Shown here: positions 46,004 to 54,707 of the stretch, piece after piece
Layout: each line of letters begins with the position of its first letter
Numbering within the stretch: position 1 is the stretch's first letter
Source of the DNA: Limnoperna fortunei
Taxonomy: Eukaryota; Mollusca; Bivalvia; Mytilida; Modiolidae
Length of the DNA: 64,000 bases
Assembly: GCA_944474755.1 (NCBI GenBank)
Contig: OX104115.1
Location: forward strand, 37,335,080-37,399,079
Direction of reading: 5' to 3'
Position numbers and translations under genes: made by a program
The notes under the pieces: model-generated
Told to the model about the DNA's origin: nothing
The model's input: only the letters and a program-made list of their open reading frames with translations
Database searches by the model: none

Positions 46004-47840
46004 CATTCCCCCAGGTGCAAAAAGACGTCCCGTCATAGGTCACCTCTAATGTATGGACGATTTCTAGAATGGTCATGGCTGCCTGTTTATCCAAACCAGT
46101 TCCAGTAAACAGTGCTGTCTGAGCTAAAGTTAATAGGAACTCTGCTTTCTGTTTCCATTCTGGTACACTAGACTGGACTGCTGCCATGCTAGTCTCGTAC
46201 TGTCCGGACTGAAGCCAAGCTGGTTGTCTCCGCTCTCTTCCGGGCCGTCTGAGAGGCACTGGTGATGGCTGTTCTGGTTCCTGAGAAGAATCACTTCGGA
46301 CTGTCTCGTCAGCAATATCCTCAGGCTCTACGGAAGCGCTTCTCTCTGGTTCCTCAAATTGGACATCCCCAGCCGAGTTAGCAATGTCAACTGCTACATC
46401 TTCTGCGTCAACAGGAATGTCGTCAGCAAGGGTAGACTCGCTGGTTACTGTCCACGCAGACCCAACATCGGACTCCTCAGTTACTGTTGATGCAGTATCA
46501 TCATCACATGATTTGTCCTCTGTTGTCTGGATCACCGTTGCAGCTTTCCGTCTAGTTCTAGGTCGTGGTACTGGTTTTGGTGTCTCACTAATTGGTTCCT
46601 GATCTCTGATGTAACCAACTGGTAGTAACAGGTTACGATGAAACTTCTTGATGTTTCCTGTTCCATCTTCACAGATGACAGTAAAAACAGGTACATCTGG
46701 GTTGGGTTGGTCTAAGACCACGTATGGTGTATCTTCCCACTTGTCTGCAAGCTTGTGACGTCCCTCGAAGTGAAGAATCTTCACAAGTACTCGGTCACCC
46801 TTCTGAATGGCAGCCCCTCTGACACGAAGGTCGTATCCCTCTTTCTGGTTGGCCTGTGCATTTTTGGATGACTCCACTGCCAGTTGGTACGCTCGGGACA
46901 ACCTGTCACGTAGGTTCTGGACATACTTTGTGGCTGGCATCTTCTTGTCCTTGTGAAGACCAAAAGCGAGATCTAGTGGAAGTCTTGGGTAGCGTCCAAA
47001 CATCAAGAAATATGGTGCAGCTCCTGTTGACTCTAGACGAGTGCTGTTGTAGGCGTGAACCATGGGTGCAACATATTCCTTCCAATTGGACTTCTTTTGT
47101 GGTTCTAGAGTTCCCAACACATTCATCAATGTGCGATTGAACCGCTCCGGCATTCCATTACCCATTGGGTGGTAAGGTGTAGTTCTGGATTTCTTCATCC
47201 CAAGCAAGGTGCAGAGTTCCTTGATGACGTCACTCTCAAAGTTGCGTCCTTGATCAGAATGAAGTTTCCTGGGGATGCCGTAGTGGACGATGAAGTTGTC
47301 AAAGAGAGCCTTAGCAGTAGTTCTTGCAGTTTCGTTTCTTGTTGGAATAGCCTGTGCGTATCTGGTGAAGTGGTCCGTAATTATTAACACACTCTCGTAG
47401 CCACCTTTGGAACGCTCTAACTTCAGGAAGTCCATGCAGACTAATTCCAAGGGAAAACTGGTAGATATGCTTACTAATGGTGCTCTTTGACAATCTGCTG
47501 GTGTCTTTCGCTTGATGCAACAACCACATTGCTGAATCCAGTCTTCTACATCCTTGTCCATGCCTGACCAGTAGAACTTGTCTCTTAGCAAGGAAAGTGT
47601 CCTATCTTTGCCTGGATGGCCCATGTCATCATGCAGGGACTGAAGAACGGTTTCAACATGTGTAGATGGTAACACCAGTTGGGTCTTCCTGTCATCGCTG
47701 ATTGTAACCTGGCGGTACAGTACATCATCTTTCCTCAGGAGTGGTGTTGGTCCAACTTCAGCTGTTGTAGGCTTTTTCCATCTCTGACGTACTGCACAAA
47801 TAGTCGTATTTCTGGATCCATGGCTTGTGCTTGCGACCAA
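45999..47840 (-). CDS. Integrase frame, pol block 1 (3'-most)
   Basis: 613-codon frame. HHCC zinc finger (H70, H75, C105, C108) and DDE core (D137, D196, E232, spacing 35 between the last two) are present, with a GPY/F-like C-terminal module and a Pro/Arg-rich tail; no chromodomain is seen. A 2-base deletion near 46054 changes the last residues and lengthens the frame by 15 into the PPT. It has CGCC in the zinc finger where the other copies have CGRC. It lies far downstream of gag, so it is unlikely to be translated from the full-length RNA. Confidence 0.9.
   Translation of the reverse strand: MVASTSHGSRNTTICAVRQRWKKPTTAEVGPTPLLRKDDVLYRQVTISDDRKTQLVLPSTHVETVLQSLHDDMGHPGKDRTLSLLRDKFYWSGMDKDVEDWIQQCGCCIKRKTPADCQRAPLVSISTSFPLELVCMDFLKLERSKGGYESVLIITDHFTRYAQAIPTRNETARTTAKALFDNFIVHYGIPRKLHSDQGRNFESDVIKELCTLLGMKKSRTTPYHPMGNGMPERFNRTLMNVLGTLEPQKKSNWKEYVAPMVHAYNSTRLESTGAAPYFLMFGRYPRLPLDLAFGLHKDKKMPATKYVQNLRDRLSRAYQLAVESSKNAQANQKEGYDLRVRGAAIQKGDRVLVKILHFEGRHKLADKWEDTPYVVLDQPNPDVPVFTVICEDGTGNIKKFHRNLLLPVGYIRDQEPISETPKPVPRPRTRRKAATVIQTTEDKSCDDDTASTVTEESDVGSAWTVTSESTLADDIPVDAEDVAVDIANSAGDVQFEEPERSASVEPEDIADETVRSDSSQEPEQPSPVPLRRPGRERRQPAWLQSGQYETSMAAVQSSVPEWKQKAEFLLTLAQTALFTGTGLDKQAAMTILEIVHTLEVTYDGTSFCTWGNV
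46004..46014 (-). promoter_or_regulatory. Polypurine tract
   Basis: The sense strand reads CCTGGGGGAATG immediately before the LTR start TGTGATAGGG. A G-rich tract here is the expected primer for plus-strand DNA synthesis. The same tract occurs at the ends of the other two pol blocks (50334-50342, 54666-54674). Confidence 0.75.
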
Positions 47841-50350
47841 TCAATGATGTCTTGTTCTGGGTATTCATCATCATTGTCGTTCTCAACAACATCAGGGTTG
47901 ACTGCCAAACTTTCAACAAGTGATCTAGGTAGGGTTGAGTTGCAGACAGCTTGCACGGACTCCATGGAGATAGTCTGAATGTCATCTCTGTCAGTGTTGG
48001 TAACATCTACTTCTGGAAGTCGGCTAAGTCCATCCGCATCTCCATTCTTTTTACCAGGTCGATACACTATGTCGAAGTTGAAAGCGGCAAGGGCAGCGAG
48101 CCTTCTGTGCCCCGTTGCGTCGAGCTTGGCGCTGGTTAGCACGTACGTCATGGGGTTGTTGTCTGTCAACACTCTGAAGTTACTGCCATACAGGTACTCT
48201 TTAAATTTGTCACAGACCGCCCACTTCAAGGCAAGAAATTCCAGTTTGTGTGGAGGGTACCTCTTCTCTGACTTGGATAGGCTTCTACTTGCATAACTGA
48301 TGACTCTCTTTAGTCCTTTCTGTTCCTGGTACAGCACAGCTCCTAGTCCAGTTCCTGAGACATCTGTGTGTACTTCATATGGCAAGTCACTGGAAGCATA
48401 TCCAAGGATCGGTGCTGACACTAGCAGTTCCTTCAGTTGTTGAAAAGCGTTGTCTTGGTCTGGACCCCATTGCCATGGTTTCTGTTGGTGTTTCTTTGTC
48501 TTCTTGGTTGTAGGTGCTGGCATCAAGTCGGTAAGTGGCCTGCAGATGGTACTGAAGTTCTTTATAAACCGCCTGTAGTAGCCTACAAATCCAAGAAAGC
48601 GTCTAATATCTTCTGGGCTGGTTGGTACTGGCCAATTCACCACTTTGTCTGTCTTCTCTGGATCAATCTCAACTCCATCTTCAGAGACAACATGTCCTAC
48701 ATACTTTACTTTTCTCTTGAAGAAGGAACACTTGTCAGGTGCAAGCTTCATCCCATGTTGCTGAATCCGAGTGAATACTTGGTGTAAATTGTCCAGATGT
48801 TCTTCATAGGTCTTGCCAAAGATGATGACATCATCAATAAAGATGCAGCATATCTTAAGATGAAGATCAGATACGCAGTTTTCCATCATCCTTTGGTAAG
48901 TCGCTGGTGAATTGGTCAGTCCAAATGGCATTTTGTTGCATTCAAAGAATCCAAGTGGTCCGACAGTGAAAGCTGTTCTTTCCTTATGCTCCTCTAACAC
49001 TTCCACTTGGTGATATCCACTCTTCATATCTATAGTGGAGAAGAAGGTGCTGCCGGCCAGGGATTCGAACAGTTCCTCTACTCTAGGAAGAGCATAGCTG
49101 TCTTTCTTAGTATTACGGTTCAGCAGTCTATAGTCCACACAGAGTCGAAGCTTTCCATTCTTTTTCCTAACTAGTACGACTGGAGAAGCCCAAGGACTAT
49201 GTGAAGGTCTGATGGTGTTGGATGCCAGTAGTTGTCGAAGATGTTGCTTGACTTCCTCATACATGGCTGGTGGAATTCGCCTGTATCTCTGCTTGAATGA
49301 CCTCTCATCTATAAGGTCGATTCTGTGTTTCACTTCAGTGTTACCAATGTCAATGTCATCCTTGGCAAAGATGTTCTCGAATGACTGGATCAACTGTATA
49401 CCTCTGTTGAGTTGTTCTGGTGTTAAATCGCTCTTGTTGATCTCTACCTGGTCAAGTACCGATGTTTTGGGTGCTGAAGATGGTGTGGACTCGTGATGTT
49501 CAATAGTGACTGGTTGAATTTCACACAAGACAGCTTTAGGGTTGATAGTGATGGTTCTTGTTGTCACATTGGCTAATTGTACCTCTACTGTTCCCGTTTC
49601 TCTGTATCGGTATTCAATAAGGCTAGGTTCTATCTCTAAGTCTTTGTTATTGGGTTGTAGTTTTGAAGCAAGTAAGATGGCTGGAGTGGTGCTGTATGGT
49701 ATACCCTTGTCGATGTAACCTGGAATTCTGATGGTGGTATTGGGTCCTATGGTGACTGGTGTATTAAGAGCATTCTTAATGACTGCCAGGGTGTTGTTGT
49801 GGCGTACAAGTTCTTTCTCTTGTAGAGCAATACTACGGAATGTCAAGTACCATGGTGTTGTGATGTTGGACAGCTGCACATATCTGTCTCCATGATGGTA
49901 TTGGAGTGTGGCCATTATGTGTTGTAGGATGTTGGTTCCTAGAAGCAAAGGTACTTGGCTGTTGTAATTACTGTCAGGAACAACAAGCAGAATACAAGGA
50001 TGGCTCTCTGACTGGTGTGGTACCTGTAATTCTGATTCAATATAGCCCTCATATGGTAGTTGTTGTCCATCTGCACATTCAATGTCAATCAAGGTGTTAA
50101 GCTTCTGCAGAGGAATATCTGTCATGTTGTTGCTGTAGTAAGTATGGCTGATTGTAGATACAGTTGAACCAGTGTCGAGTAAGCTCTTGACTTCTTTACC
50201 ATTTAGCATAACTTCAGTCTCAGTCGGCTTGCCAAACATACCAGGTGGTGAATGTGTAGGACCTCTAACTGTTCTTTCTTCACATAAGCCTACCGACGGT
50301 CCTGCTCCATAGGCTTCTTCTATCCCTATCACACATTCCCCCAGGTGCAA
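47735..50350 (-). CDS. Protease-RT-RNase H frame, pol block 1
   Basis: The open frame begins inside the block junction with TTG rather than ATG; its first residues are read from the PPT and LTR edge, so this is a junction product and not a native N terminus. Protease DTGS, RT FIDD and RNase H HTD are present. The residue after the RNase H Asp is Val instead of the Ala of the other blocks. It overlaps the integrase frame by 106 bases. Confidence 0.9.
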   Translation of the reverse strand: MHLGECVIGIEEAYGAGPSVGLCEERTVRGPTHSPPGMFGKPTETEVMLNGKEVKSLLDTGSTVSTISHTYYSNNMTDIPLQKLNTLIDIECADGQQLPYEGYIESELQVPHQSESHPCILLVVPDSNYNSQVPLLLGTNILQHIMATLQYHHGDRYVQLSNITTPWYLTFRSIALQEKELVRHNNTLAVIKNALNTPVTIGPNTTIRIPGYIDKGIPYSTTPAILLASKLQPNNKDLEIEPSLIEYRYRETGTVEVQLANVTTRTITINPKAVLCEIQPVTIEHHESTPSSAPKTSVLDQVEINKSDLTPEQLNRGIQLIQSFENIFAKDDIDIGNTEVKHRIDLIDERSFKQRYRRIPPAMYEEVKQHLRQLLASNTIRPSHSPWASPVVLVRKKNGKLRLCVDYRLLNRNTKKDSYALPRVEELFESLAGSTFFSTIDMKSGYHQVEVLEEHKERTAFTVGPLGFFECNKMPFGLTNSPATYQRMMENCVSDLHLKICCIFIDDVIIFGKTYEEHLDNLHQVFTRIQQHGMKLAPDKCSFFKRKVKYVGHVVSEDGVEIDPEKTDKVVNWPVPTSPEDIRRFLGFVGYYRRFIKNFSTICRPLTDLMPAPTTKKTKKHQQKPWQWGPDQDNAFQQLKELLVSAPILGYASSDLPYEVHTDVSGTGLGAVLYQEQKGLKRVISYASRSLSKSEKRYPPHKLEFLALKWAVCDKFKEYLYGSNFRVLTDNNPMTYVLTSAKLDATGHRRLAALAAFNFDIVYRPGKKNGDADGLSRLPEVDVTNTDRDDIQTISMESVQAVCNSTLPRSLVESLAVNPDVVENDNDDEYPEQDIIDWSQAQAMDPEIRLFVQYVRDGKSLQQLKLDQHHS
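50324..50345 (-). other. Junction between pol blocks 2 and 1
   Basis: On the sense strand: PPT, then ten bases of LTR (TGTGATAGGG, 50324-50333), then AT, then the gag-pol boundary from AGAAGAAGCC on. Homology to the gag-linked block stops at the base equivalent to 58985, inside the spacer of the frameshift signal. Confidence 0.9.
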
Positions 50351-50375
50351 AAAGACGTCCCGTCATAGGTCACCT

Positions 50376-52172
50376 CTAATGTGGATGGACGATTTCTAGA
50401 ATGGTCATGGCTGCCTGTTTATCCAAACCAGTTCCAGTAAACAGTGCTGTCTGAGCTAAAGTTAATAGGAACTCTGCTTTCTGTTTCCATTCTGGTACAC
50501 TAGACTGGACTGCTGCCATGCTAGTCTCGTACTGTCCGGACTGAAGCCAAGCTGGTTGTCTCCGCTCTCTTCCGGGCCGTCTGAGAGGCACTGGTGATGG
50601 CTGTTCTGGTTCCTGAGAAGAATCACTTCGGTCTGTCTCGTCAGCAATATCCTCAGGCTCTACGGAAGCGCTTCTCTCTGGTTCCTCAAATTGGACATCC
50701 CCAGCCGAGTTAGCAATGTCAACTGCTACATCTTCTGCGTCAACAGGAATGTCGTCAGCAAGGGTAGACTCGCTGGTTACTGTCCACGCAGACCCAACAT
50801 CGGACTCCTTAGTTACTGTTGATGCAGTATCATCATCACATGATTTGTCCTCTGTTGTCTGGATCACCGTTGCAGCTTTCCGTCTAGTTCTAGGTCGTGG
50901 TACTGGTTTTGGTGTCTCACTAATTGGTTCCTGATCTCTGATGTAACCAACTGGTAGTAACAGGTTACGATGAAACTTCTTGATGTTTCCTGTTCCATCT
51001 TCACAGATGACAGTAAAAACAGGTACATCTGGGTTGGGTTGGTCTAAGACCACGTACGGTGTATCTTCCCACTTGTCTGCAAGCTTGTGACGTCCCTCGA
51101 AGTGAAGAATCTTCACAAGTACTCGGTCACCCTTCTGAATGGCAGCCCCTCTGACACGAAGGTCGTATCCCTCTTTCTGGTTGGCCTGTGCATTTTTGGA
51201 TGACTCCACTGCCAGTTGGTACGCTCGGGACAACCTGTCACGTAGGTTCTGGACATACTTTGTGGCTGGCATCTTCTTGTCCTTGTGAAGACCAAAAGCG
51301 AGATCTAGTGGAAGTCTTGGGTAGCGTCCAAACATCAAGAAATATGGTGCAGCTCCTGTTGACTCTAGACGAGTGCTGTTGTAGGCGTGAACCATGGGTG
51401 CAACATATTCCTTCCAATTGGACTTCTTTTGTGGTTCTAGAGTTCCCAACATATTCATCAATGTGCGATTGAACCGCTCCGGCATTCCATTACCCATTGG
51501 GTGGTAAGGTGTAGTTCTGGATTTCTTCATCCCAAGCAAGGTGCAGAGTTCCTTGATGACGTCACTCTCAAAGTTGCGTCCTTGATCAGAATGAAGTTTC
51601 CTGGGGATGCCGTAGTGGACGATGAAGTTGTCAAAGAGAGCCTTAGCAGTAGTTCTTGCAGTTTCGTTTCTTGTTGGAATAGCCTGTGCGTATCTGGTGA
51701 AGTGGTCCATAATTATTAACACACTCTCGTAGCCACCTTTGGAACGCTCTAACTTCAGGAAGTCCATGCAGACTAATTCCAAGGGAAAACTGGTAGATAT
51801 GCTTACTAATGGTGCTCTTTGACAATCTGCTGGTGTCTTTCGCTTGATGCAACGACCACATTGCTGAATCCAGTCTTCTACATCCTTGTCCATGCCTGAC
51901 CAGTAGAACCTGTCTCTTAGCAAGGAAAGTGTCCTATCTTTGCCTGGATGGCCCATGTCATCATGCAGGGACTGAAGAACGGTTTCAACATGTGTAGATG
52001 GTAACACCAGTTGGGTCTTCCTGTCATCGCTGATTGTAACCTGGCGGTACAGTACATCATCTTTCCTCAGGAGTGGTGTTGGTCCAACTTCAGCTGTTGT
52101 AGGCTTTTTCCATCTCTGACGTACTGCACAAATAGTCGTATTTCTGGATCCATGGCTTGTGCTTGCGACCAA
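50376..52172 (-). CDS. Integrase frame, pol block 2 (middle)
   Basis: 598 codons; zinc-finger and DDE residues are all present. Private change: Met in place of Thr before DHF (residue 155). Downstream tail as in block 3. Confidence 0.9.
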   Translation of the reverse strand: MVASTSHGSRNTTICAVRQRWKKPTTAEVGPTPLLRKDDVLYRQVTISDDRKTQLVLPSTHVETVLQSLHDDMGHPGKDRTLSLLRDRFYWSGMDKDVEDWIQQCGRCIKRKTPADCQRAPLVSISTSFPLELVCMDFLKLERSKGGYESVLIIMDHFTRYAQAIPTRNETARTTAKALFDNFIVHYGIPRKLHSDQGRNFESDVIKELCTLLGMKKSRTTPYHPMGNGMPERFNRTLMNMLGTLEPQKKSNWKEYVAPMVHAYNSTRLESTGAAPYFLMFGRYPRLPLDLAFGLHKDKKMPATKYVQNLRDRLSRAYQLAVESSKNAQANQKEGYDLRVRGAAIQKGDRVLVKILHFEGRHKLADKWEDTPYVVLDQPNPDVPVFTVICEDGTGNIKKFHRNLLLPVGYIRDQEPISETPKPVPRPRTRRKAATVIQTTEDKSCDDDTASTVTKESDVGSAWTVTSESTLADDIPVDAEDVAVDIANSAGDVQFEEPERSASVEPEDIADETDRSDSSQEPEQPSPVPLRRPGRERRQPAWLQSGQYETSMAAVQSSVPEWKQKAEFLLTLAQTALFTGTGLDKQAAMTILEIVHPH

Positions 52173-54682
52173 TCAATGATGTCTTGTTCTGGGTATTCAT
52201 CATCATTGTCGTTCTCAACAACATCAGGGTTGACTGCCAAACTTTCAACAAGTGATCTAGGTAGGGTTGAGTTGCAGACAGCTTGCACGGACTCCATGGA
52301 GATAGTCTGAATGTCATCTCTGTCAGTGTTGGTAACATCTACTTCTGGAAGTCGGCTAAGTCCATCCGCATCTCCATTCTTTTTACCAGGTCGATACACT
52401 ATGTCGAAGTTGAAAGCGGCAAGGGCAGCGAGCCTTCTGTGCCCCGTTGCGTCGAGCTTGGCGCTGGTTAGCACGTACGTCATGGGGTTGTTGTCTGTCA
52501 ACACTCTGAAGTTACTGCCATACAGGTACTCTTTAAATTTGTCACAGACCGCCCACTTCAAGGCAAGAAATTCCAGTTTGTGTGGAGGGTACCTCTTCTC
52601 TGACTTGGATAGGCTTCTACTTGCATAACTGATGACTCTCTTTAGTCCTTTCTGTTCCTGGTACAGCACAGCTCCTAGTCCAGTTCCTGAGGCATCTGTG
52701 TGTACTTCATATGGCAAGTCACTGGAAGCATATCCAAGGATCGGTGCTGACACTAGCAGTTCCTTCAGTTGTTGAAAAGCGTTGTCTTGGTCTGGACCCC
52801 ATTGCCATGGTTTCTGTTGGTGTTTCTTTGTCTTCTTGGTTGTAGGTGCTGGCATCAAGTCGGTAAGTGGCCTGCAGATGGTACTGAAGTTCTTTATAAA
52901 CCGCCTGTAGTAGCCTACAAATCCAAGAAAGCGTCTAATATCTTCTGGGCTGGTTGGTACTGGCCAATTCACCACTTTGTCTGTCTTCTCTGGATCAATC
53001 TCAACTCCATCTTCAGAGACAACATGTCCTACATACTTTACTTTTCTCTTGAAGAAGGAACACTTGTCAGGTGCAAGCTTCATCCCATGTTGCTGAATCC
53101 GAGTGAATACTTGGTGTAAATTGTCCAGAGGTTCTTCATAGGTCTTGCCAAAGATGATGACATCATCAATAAAGATGCAGCATATCTTAAGATGAAGATC
53201 AGATACGCAGTTTTCCATCATCCTTTGGTAAGTCGCTGGTGAATTGGTCAGTCCAAATGGCATTTTGTTGCATTCAAAGAATCCAAGTGGTCCGACAGTG
53301 AAAGCTGTTCTTTCCTTATGCTCCTCTAACACTTCCACTTGGTGATATCCACTCTTCATATCTATAGTGGAGAAGAAGGTGCTGCCGGCCAGGGATTCGA
53401 ACAGTTCCTCTACTCTAGGAAGAGCATAGCTGTCTTTCTTAGTATTACGGTTCAGCAGTCTATAGTCCACACAGAGTCGAAGCTTTCCATTCTTTTTCCT
53501 AACTAGTACGACTGGAGAAGCCCAAGGACTATGTGAAGGTCTGATGGTGTTGGATGCCAGTAGTTGTCGAAGATGTTGCTTGACTTCCTCGTACATGGCT
53601 GGTGGAATTCGCCTGTATCTCTGCTTGAATGACCTCTCATCTATAAGGTCGATTCTGTGTTTCACTTCAGTGTTACCAATGTCAATGTCATCCTTGGCAA
53701 AGATGTTCTCGAATGACTGGATCAACTGTATACCTCTGTTGAGTTGTTCTGGTGTTAAATCGCTCTTGTTGATCTCTACCTGGTCAAGTACCGATGTTTT
53801 GGGTGCTGAAGATGGTGTGGACTCGTGATGTTCAATAGTGACTGGTTGAATTTCACACAAGACAGCTTTAGGGTTGATAGTGATGGTTCTTGTTGTCACA
53901 TTGGCTAATTGTACCTCTACTGTTCCCGTTTCTCTGTATCGGTATTCAATAAGGCTAGGTTCTATCTCTAAGTCTTTGTTATTGGGTTGTAGTTTTGAAG
54001 CAAGTAAGATGGCTGGAGTGGTGCTGTATGGTATACCCTTGTCGATGTAACCTGGAATTCTGATGGTGGTATTGGGTCCTATGGTGACTGGTGTATTAAG
54101 AGCATTCTTAATGACTGCCAGGGTGTTGTTGTGGCGTACAAGTTCTTTCTCTTGTAGAGCAATACTACGGAATGTCAAGTACCATGGTGTTGTGATGTTG
54201 GACAGCTGCACATATCTGTCTCCATGATGGTATTGGAGTGTGGCCATTATGTGTTGTAGGATGTTGGTTCCTAGAAGCAAAGGTACTTGGCTGTTGTAAT
54301 TACTGTCAGGAACAACAAGCAGAATACAAGGATGGCTCTCTGACTGGTGTGGTACCTGTAATTCTGATTCAATATAGCCCTCATATGGTAGTTGTTGTCC
54401 ATCTGCACATTCAATGTCAATCAAGGTGTTAAGCTTCTGCAGAGGAATATCTGTCATGTTGTTGCTGTAGTAAGTATGGCTGATTGTAGATACAGTTGAA
54501 CCAGTGTCGAGTAAGCTCTTGACTTCTTTACCATTTAGCATAACTTCAGTCTCAGTCGGCTTGCCAAACATACCAGGTGGTGAATGTGTAGGACCTCTAA
54601 CTGTTCTTTCTTCACATAAGCCTACCGACGGTCCTGCTCCATAGGCTTCTTCTATCCCTATCACACATTCCCCCAGGTGCAA
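52067..54682 (-). CDS. Protease-RT-RNase H frame, pol block 2
   Basis: Same junction-derived start as in block 1 (TTG, in the PPT-LTR edge sequence). All catalytic motifs are present (DTGS, FIDD, HTDAS). Private change: Pro for His after YEE, shortly behind the FIDD box. Confidence 0.9.
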   Translation of the reverse strand: MHLGECVIGIEEAYGAGPSVGLCEERTVRGPTHSPPGMFGKPTETEVMLNGKEVKSLLDTGSTVSTISHTYYSNNMTDIPLQKLNTLIDIECADGQQLPYEGYIESELQVPHQSESHPCILLVVPDSNYNSQVPLLLGTNILQHIMATLQYHHGDRYVQLSNITTPWYLTFRSIALQEKELVRHNNTLAVIKNALNTPVTIGPNTTIRIPGYIDKGIPYSTTPAILLASKLQPNNKDLEIEPSLIEYRYRETGTVEVQLANVTTRTITINPKAVLCEIQPVTIEHHESTPSSAPKTSVLDQVEINKSDLTPEQLNRGIQLIQSFENIFAKDDIDIGNTEVKHRIDLIDERSFKQRYRRIPPAMYEEVKQHLRQLLASNTIRPSHSPWASPVVLVRKKNGKLRLCVDYRLLNRNTKKDSYALPRVEELFESLAGSTFFSTIDMKSGYHQVEVLEEHKERTAFTVGPLGFFECNKMPFGLTNSPATYQRMMENCVSDLHLKICCIFIDDVIIFGKTYEEPLDNLHQVFTRIQQHGMKLAPDKCSFFKRKVKYVGHVVSEDGVEIDPEKTDKVVNWPVPTSPEDIRRFLGFVGYYRRFIKNFSTICRPLTDLMPAPTTKKTKKHQQKPWQWGPDQDNAFQQLKELLVSAPILGYASSDLPYEVHTDASGTGLGAVLYQEQKGLKRVISYASRSLSKSEKRYPPHKLEFLALKWAVCDKFKEYLYGSNFRVLTDNNPMTYVLTSAKLDATGHRRLAALAAFNFDIVYRPGKKNGDADGLSRLPEVDVTNTDRDDIQTISMESVQAVCNSTLPRSLVESLAVNPDVVENDNDDEYPEQDIIDWSQAQAMDPEIRLFVQYVRDGKSLQQLKLDQHHS
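54656..54677 (-). other. Junction between pol blocks 3 and 2
   Basis: Identical in structure to the junction at 50324, with TGTGATAGGG at 54656-54665 read on the minus strand. Two identical junctions mean a single rearrangement followed by amplification. Confidence 0.9.
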
Positions 54683-54707
54683 AAAGACGTCCCGTCATAG
54701 GTCACCT

